DNA of 9,420 bases from Cellvibrio sp. (GTDB lineage: Bacteria > Pseudomonadota > Gammaproteobacteria > Pseudomonadales > Cellvibrionaceae), in contig JAJQJO010000123.1 of the NCBI GenBank assembly GCA_021323495.1, positions 1 through 9,420 of the forward strand, in the 5' to 3' direction. Each line of letters starts with the position of its first letter. The first letter of the stretch is position 1. Shown in pieces: positions 5,590 through 9,420 of the stretch. The position numbers were made by a program, and so were the translations under genes. The notes beneath the pieces were generated by a model. That model was given only the letters and a program-made list of their open reading frames with translations, was not told the DNA's origin and searched no databases.

Positions 5590-6606
5590 CTAAATTTGCC
5601 ACGCCAAAGTAATTGCGCCGAAATTTTTTCGCGCGGTCTGGCTCTTGTTTGGCTCTGTATCCGACTGGTAGGACAGACCAATGCTCGCGCGCTGCCACGA
5701 GTAAGTAAAACCGGCCATTAATGAATATTGATAATGCTCCAGCCCTTCTGAAGCAGTTTTACCAAACTCATTACCATCAATCAGAATTTGATTGTGGACG
5801 TAATTCCCTGTACCACCCAGATAAAAATACCAACCTTCGGAGGCCGCGACCGGCGTACTAATACGGCTGGACAAAAAACTCATGGTTGAATAGCTGCGCG
5901 CAAGGTCATTCCCTACACGCAAGAAAAGCCCTGCCCCCGCATGGGATTCCAGATTTCCAACCGCTAAATCGGCCAATAAGACTGCATCAAACGGGCTTGA
6001 ATCCTCAGTAGAGAAACGCCATACCGCCGTGCGCTGCAGCTGCCAGACAAATTCATCATCCAATTGATAATCCCACCCCTTGGGCTGCTCGGCATCTACT
6101 ACCCGATGGACAAATTTCTGCACCTCTTCGGCTCCGGATGAGGGCCCAACAATACCGACCAGGGTGGCAACATGATCAGCAAAATCATCCTGGACAGCTA
6201 CGTAGCTAGAGCGCCAATACAATAAACCCGCATAGGGCGCGTCCGCCGGATCAGGGACTTCTTTAGTAATATCTTCGGGAGTCACCATCGCCTGCCCAAT
6301 CGAATGCATTTTGTAGGCGTACGTGGGTTCATCACTTACCATCCAGGCCAGAGGCAACGTTAGTAGCGGTGGTTTGGTTATTTCCTCGCCCGGCTCATTG
6401 CGTTGGCGCCAGGAAAAATAGATACCGTTGGTATAACCACCGCCATCCTTGTTGGCAAAGACGTCGTTGTCCCAACTGGCAGAGATCCAATTAAGTTCAG
6501 CAAAAACATATTGGCTATTGAAAGCAATCGCACCCAATAAAAGATGGCGCACTACGAAAGGACATCGTTTTAACAATGCCGTAACCACAGTTTTTATAAG
6601 CGGCAT
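5590..6606 (-). CDS. lpxR: LpxR-family lipid A 3'-O-deacylase (outer-membrane beta-barrel, DUF2219)
   Basis: The family removes the 3'-acyloxyacyl chain of lipid A at the outer membrane in a calcium-dependent reaction, altering LPS immune recognition and envelope properties. The 338-residue protein has an N-terminal signal sequence with an unusually long basic start, a hydrophobic run at 21-30 and likely cleavage after VFA36. Family hallmarks follow: WDNDVF (45-50) with the Asn-Asp pair, YTNGIYFSW (58-66), GQAMVTPEDI (104-113), PYAGLLYWR (124-132), GIVGPSSGAEEVQKFVH (151-167) with a candidate catalytic His167, and PKGWDYQL (175-182). The second half has alternating beta-strand patterns. It ends WQI instead of the usual terminal Phe or Trp. 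A GGAG Shine-Dalgarno lies 9 nt before the ATG at 6606. A strong terminator upstream isolates it from the reductase gene. Activity on lipid A is inferred from family membership; the symbol follows the family. Confidence 0.88.
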   Translation of the reverse strand: MPLIKTVVTALLKRCPFVVRHLLLGAIAFNSQYVFAELNWISASWDNDVFANKDGGGYTNGIYFSWRQRNEPGEEITKPPLLTLPLAWMVSDEPTYAYKMHSIGQAMVTPEDITKEVPDPADAPYAGLLYWRSSYVAVQDDFADHVATLVGIVGPSSGAEEVQKFVHRVVDAEQPKGWDYQLDDEFVWQLQRTAVWRFSTEDSSPFDAVLLADLAVGNLESHAGAGLFLRVGNDLARSYSTMSFLSSRISTPVAASEGWYFYLGGTGNYVHNQILIDGNEFGKTASEGLEHYQYSLMAGFTYSWQRASIGLSYQSDTEPNKSQTARKNFGAITLAWQI

Positions 6607-6708
6607 AGCGGTAGACTCCGTCAGCTTGTCTGATTTCCCAAAACAACAAACACACCAAAGAATCTTAACCGCTTTAATGATGGCACCTCTGTTAGGTAGG
6701 GAACGGAC

Positions 6709-6734
6709 AAAAAAGCCCTCACTGGGAGGACTTT
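6709..6734 (-). terminator. Intrinsic terminator after the PepSY-reductase gene
   Basis: On the minus strand AAAGTCCTC-CCAGT-GAGGGCTTT forms a 7-bp core stem (6732-6726 with 6720-6714, one U-G pair), extended by A-T pairs, and runs into six T residues (6714-6709). It begins 28 nt after the stop codon of the reductase gene and separates it from lpxR. Confidence 0.85.
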
Positions 6735-6762
6735 GTTTGTCATTCGGATTAACATACTTACA

Positions 6763-9180
6763 TTAATAAACGTCGCGACGATAGCGATTGGTTTCGATCA
6801 ATTGTTGCAAATCATTTTCTCCCAATATATCAACCAGTGCCTGGTGGACACCGGTACCCATAGCTACCCCACCGCAGACATAAATTGCTGCTCCACGGTC
6901 CAACCATTCGCATAATTGTTGTTGCCTGGACTTCACCACTTGCTGTACATAGCCTTCACCATCGCGCGAATAAACTTCATCCAATTCGGTTAAGAAACCG
7001 GATTGCTGCCATGCATCCAATTCTGCCGCAAACAATCGATCCTTGCTGCGCTGGCGCTCGCCAAATATTAACCAGTTTTGTTGTACATCATTGATATAGC
7101 GCTCGTGCAAATGCGCACGCAAACCTGCAATTCCGGTACCCGCACCAATGAAAATTACAGGGCAATTCGTCAATGGCGCATGGAAAGAAGGATTGCTGCG
7201 GATACGTGCCAGGACTTTACCATTCACTTCCGCCAGGGTCGTCAACCAGCCAGATCCCAAACCAGGCTCGCCCTTTTCAGTAAACGTTTGGCGCACAACC
7301 AAATCCAGTCGGCCATCAGTTGCCACCGAAGCGATGGAGTACTCACGATGCGGCAAAGCAAGATTATTCTGCGGTTTTATTTCCAGAATATCGCCCGCCT
7401 GCCAATGCCCCGCTTGCCAATGAGAAGTGCCGGGTTTTGGTGGCTGCAAGCTCACGCAATAAATACTTGCACCAACACTGCCCGCATTCATCAATTGGCG
7501 TTTTTGCAAATGCCATTCCTCATATTCCGGGGTGGTCCATGCGGGTACATGCTCAACACCGCTAATATCGGCAATCGCTTTTTGCCATGCATTTATCGCA
7601 TGTTCATCACCATTATCCACATTGATACGCGCGAATAATGGCATGCCGCCATTGGCCAGCAACCACTGCTCAACCTGTCCTGCAAAGGAGCAAAAATCGT
7701 TGTAGCGCTTATCGCCAAGCCCTAGCACCGCAAATTGCAACTGGCGCAAGACGGGCGATGATTTTAATAACCTGCGGGCAAAACCACGGGCAGAATCCGG
7801 AGCCTCACCTTCGCCAAAAGTCGAAACCAAAAACAATATGTTTTTTGCCGATTCAATCGTCGCTTTATCCAGGGCCGCAATATTTTTTACACTTGCCTTA
7901 ATTCCGCCCGACTGCAAAATAGTCGCAGTATTCCATGCGAGCTGCTCAGCGGTTCCGGTTTGGCTTGCATACACAATCCAGTAATCGGCATCAGTATGGG
8001 TATTGGCAACCCCGGCGGCGGCCGCTTTGCTGGTGCGCTTCTTTTTGCGGCGATCGATATACAACAGGAAGCCGGTGATGGTGAACAAGGGCATCAATAA
8101 TGAAGCAATCATATTGACGATCAAACCGGGTGTACCAAACCATTCGCCTGTGTGCAATTCGTAGATACCTTGATAAATACGCTTACCGAGTGGTTCCAAA
8201 GGTTTATATGGCTGCTCGTTGAGCACCTCGCCTGAGGTTGCATCAATGCTGATCGCACTGCGCTGGCGGTCATTGGTTGCAGCTGGTGAGACATAGGAAA
8301 TCACGACGGGATCGGTGTTAGAACGCGGCGCATTTATGCTGGCAAATTTAAAACCATTTTCGGTTTTGCGTAAAAATATTGCCCATGCCGTGTCCAGCAT
8401 AATTGAGCCTGTGTGATCCCGATGCATTTCGCCGGGACGCCCTTCGCCGCTACGCTTTCCATCGCCAGGGCCGCCACGACGCTCCTGCACAGGCTCACCG
8501 GTTAACACCAGCGATGCACCGTTTTTAAACCAACTGTATGACCAGGTCAGCCCGGTTAACGCCAGGAGTAAATAAACTACGATTACCCAGGTACCGACCA
8601 CCGAATGCAATGCCCAATAAAAATTGCGTCCTTTTAAACTGAAATCGATACGAAACCAGTTGCGCCAATTCAACGGGCGGCGTGGCCAGCGCAAATACAA
8701 TCCGGATAACGCAAAATAAACCAGAGCCAGCGCGCTGAAACCGGTAATCTGGCGACCGATATTAATACTGCCCTCCGCCGATGGAATTAATAGCCAGCGA
8801 TGCAACGAACGCACTGTGCGAAAAAACTGTTCACCGCGAATTTTTCCCAGCAATTCGCCGTTATAAGGATTGATATAAACATTATCCCCCCTGCGTTCAC
8901 CCTGCGGCGGGGCAACACGTATCAATGCACTGCGATCCACTTCAGGCCAAAACGTAATTTGTTCGACTCGCGCATCGGGGCGCTGTGTATGAAAACGTTT
9001 GACGATAGCATCGGGGGTTAAACGTTCGCCGCTGACCGATACTTGTACCACGCCAGGGCTAATCGCCTCCATTATTGTCCGCTCAAAACTCATTAGTCCG
9101 CCAGTTATACCTACCACTGCAAGCACAATACCCGCGGTAATCCCTAAAAACCAATGAACCTGAAACAAGCCGTTTTTCAC
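6763..9180 (-). CDS. PepSY-TM / flavodoxin / FAD-NADPH reductase fusion, probable ferric-siderophore reductase
   Basis: This 805-residue inner-membrane flavoprotein probably carries electrons from cytosolic NADPH through FAD and FMN to membrane haems and a periplasmic ferric acceptor. The PepSY membrane region (1-375) has four predicted helices near 11-30, 146-164, 193-215 and 352-375. His9, His127, His192 and His343 lie at helix ends, like the haem ligands of FoxB-type siderophore reductases. The flavodoxin domain (about 399-540) has the FMN loop SQTGTAEQLA (406-415) and VSTFGEGEAPDSA. The CysJ-like reductase domain (about 565-805) has the FAD motif REYSIAS (612-618), the nucleotide motif GAGTGIAGLRA (679-689), SRD (738-740) as in NADPH-specific CysJ, YVCGG and the terminal RRDVY. 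The start is GTG, with GGGGAAG 5 nt upstream. Oddities are a charged Gly/Arg/Pro loop (233-256) and a tandem HWQAG duplication (587-596). It follows an efflux outer-membrane factor by 81 nt. The substrate is inferred. Confidence 0.9.
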   Translation of the reverse strand: MKNGLFQVHWFLGITAGIVLAVVGITGGLMSFERTIMEAISPGVVQVSVSGERLTPDAIVKRFHTQRPDARVEQITFWPEVDRSALIRVAPPQGERRGDNVYINPYNGELLGKIRGEQFFRTVRSLHRWLLIPSAEGSINIGRQITGFSALALVYFALSGLYLRWPRRPLNWRNWFRIDFSLKGRNFYWALHSVVGTWVIVVYLLLALTGLTWSYSWFKNGASLVLTGEPVQERRGGPGDGKRSGEGRPGEMHRDHTGSIMLDTAWAIFLRKTENGFKFASINAPRSNTDPVVISYVSPAATNDRQRSAISIDATSGEVLNEQPYKPLEPLGKRIYQGIYELHTGEWFGTPGLIVNMIASLLMPLFTITGFLLYIDRRKKKRTSKAAAAGVANTHTDADYWIVYASQTGTAEQLAWNTATILQSGGIKASVKNIAALDKATIESAKNILFLVSTFGEGEAPDSARGFARRLLKSSPVLRQLQFAVLGLGDKRYNDFCSFAGQVEQWLLANGGMPLFARINVDNGDEHAINAWQKAIADISGVEHVPAWTTPEYEEWHLQKRQLMNAGSVGASIYCVSLQPPKPGTSHWQAGHWQAGDILEIKPQNNLALPHREYSIASVATDGRLDLVVRQTFTEKGEPGLGSGWLTTLAEVNGKVLARIRSNPSFHAPLTNCPVIFIGAGTGIAGLRAHLHERYINDVQQNWLIFGERQRSKDRLFAAELDAWQQSGFLTELDEVYSRDGEGYVQQVVKSRQQQLCEWLDRGAAIYVCGGVAMGTGVHQALVDILGENDLQQLIETNRYRRDVY
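7393..7422 (-). repeat. In-frame 15-bp tandem duplication inside the reductase gene
   Basis: Units 7393-7407 and 7408-7422 match at 13 of 15 bases and encode HWQAG twice in a row (residues 587-596), just before GDILEI in the FAD-binding domain. The reading frame is kept. The two differences between the units argue that it is a real, somewhat aged duplication and not a sequencing stutter. Confidence 0.75.
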
Positions 9181-9261
9181 GCGAACTTCCCCAAAAATTA
9201 CAGGTATACCTGCGAATAAAATATTTGTATTAATTAATATATTTGATAATTTTTTATATTT
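9181..9261. other. AT-rich intergenic region with palindromes upstream of the reductase gene
   Basis: The 81-bp gap is strongly AT-rich, unlike its surroundings. It holds two perfect 12-bp palindromes, CAGGTATACCTG (9201-9212) and TATTAATTAATA (9228-9239). The first lies 20 bp before the GTG start, next to the Shine-Dalgarno GGGGAAG (9186-9192). No GC-rich terminator hairpin follows the efflux gene. I see no convincing Fur box. A separate promoter for the reductase is plausible in the AT-rich part, but I cannot fix its boxes. Confidence 0.45.
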
Positions 9262-9420
9262 TTAATTTAATGCTGATACAGAAACAATATTCCCATCGCT
9301 TAATTGCCAACCGCCACCTAGCGCCTTGTACAAATCCACCGCTGCATTCAAACGCGCAAGCCGCTGTTGCACCAGCGAGTCCTGCGCAAGAAATAACGTG
9401 CGCTGAGCTACCAACAAAGA
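9262..9420 (-). CDS. RND efflux outer-membrane factor (NodT/OprM family), C-terminal fragment
   Basis: Only the last 52 codons and the stop are in the window; the 5' part lies beyond the right edge. The fragment reads LLVAQRTLFLAQDSLVQQRL, then ARLNAAVDLYKALGGGWQ and SVSALN. The LxAQxxLxxxxxxxxxxLxxLYKALGGGW pattern is characteristic of the C-terminal helix of TolC-like outer-membrane lipoproteins that work with RND pumps and periplasmic adaptors. Such proteins form the outer-membrane exit duct of the tripartite pump. The stop is at 9262-9264. The pump and adaptor genes would be expected upstream, outside the window. The pumped substrate cannot be told from this fragment. Confidence 0.88.
   Translation of the reverse strand, partial: SLLVAQRTLFLAQDSLVQQRLARLNAAVDLYKALGGGWQLSDGNIVSVSALN

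Noticed and set aside
7078..7638. Long open frame on the plus strand (186 codons) opposite the reductase gene
   Set aside because: It lies wholly antisense to the flavodoxin/FAD domains, whose motifs are clear, and its translation has no family features.
9213..9260. Fur box upstream of the probable iron reductase
   Set aside because: The stretch is AT-rich with fragments such as TTATCAAATATATTAAT, but the match to the 19-bp Fur consensus is too poor to call.

Overview
The window reads as chromosomal DNA from a gammaproteobacterium of roughly balanced base composition. The order thrS-infC-rpmI-rplT-pheS-pheT is the conserved translation cluster of that class. Protein details (Pseudomonas-like IF3 N-terminus, 65-residue L35, 119-residue L20) suggest the Pseudomonadales/Cellvibrionales side, perhaps a Cellvibrio-like organism. 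That assignment is from memory of family sequences and was not checked by a search. Every gene I can support lies on the minus strand, so transcription runs from high to low coordinates.

Right part, in transcription order: the last 52 codons of an RND-efflux outer-membrane factor (9262-9420); a large PepSY membrane / flavodoxin / FAD-NADPH reductase fusion (6763-9180) that probably passes cytosolic NADPH electrons across the inner membrane to a periplasmic acceptor, most likely a ferric-siderophore; a strong terminator; an LpxR-type lipid A 3'-O-deacylase (5590-6606); and an unrecognised 133-residue membrane protein (5046-5447) with a perfect 16-bp palindrome in its upstream region.

Left part: thrS starts from its own promoter two bases after the stop of the small membrane gene. 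Its leader carries two hairpins whose loops both contain UCGUAG. The promoter-proximal-to-start one is a 7-bp stem with a 7-base loop, with CGU exactly where a threonine tRNA anticodon would sit. This matches the ThrRS autoregulatory operator known in E. coli. infC follows with a non-canonical AUC start, then rpmI and rplT. After rplT come a weak and a strong terminator and a folded 5' leader, then pheS. Between pheS and pheT lies a 109-bp palindromic repeat inside the operon. pheT runs off the left edge.

The most interesting signals are regulatory RNA rather than new protein systems: the twin anticodon mimics of thrS, the AUC start of infC, the structured pheS leader behind a terminator, and the intra-operon palindrome before pheT. 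I saw no CRISPR array, tRNA, rRNA, insertion sequence or phage gene. No gap between genes exceeds about 240 bases.
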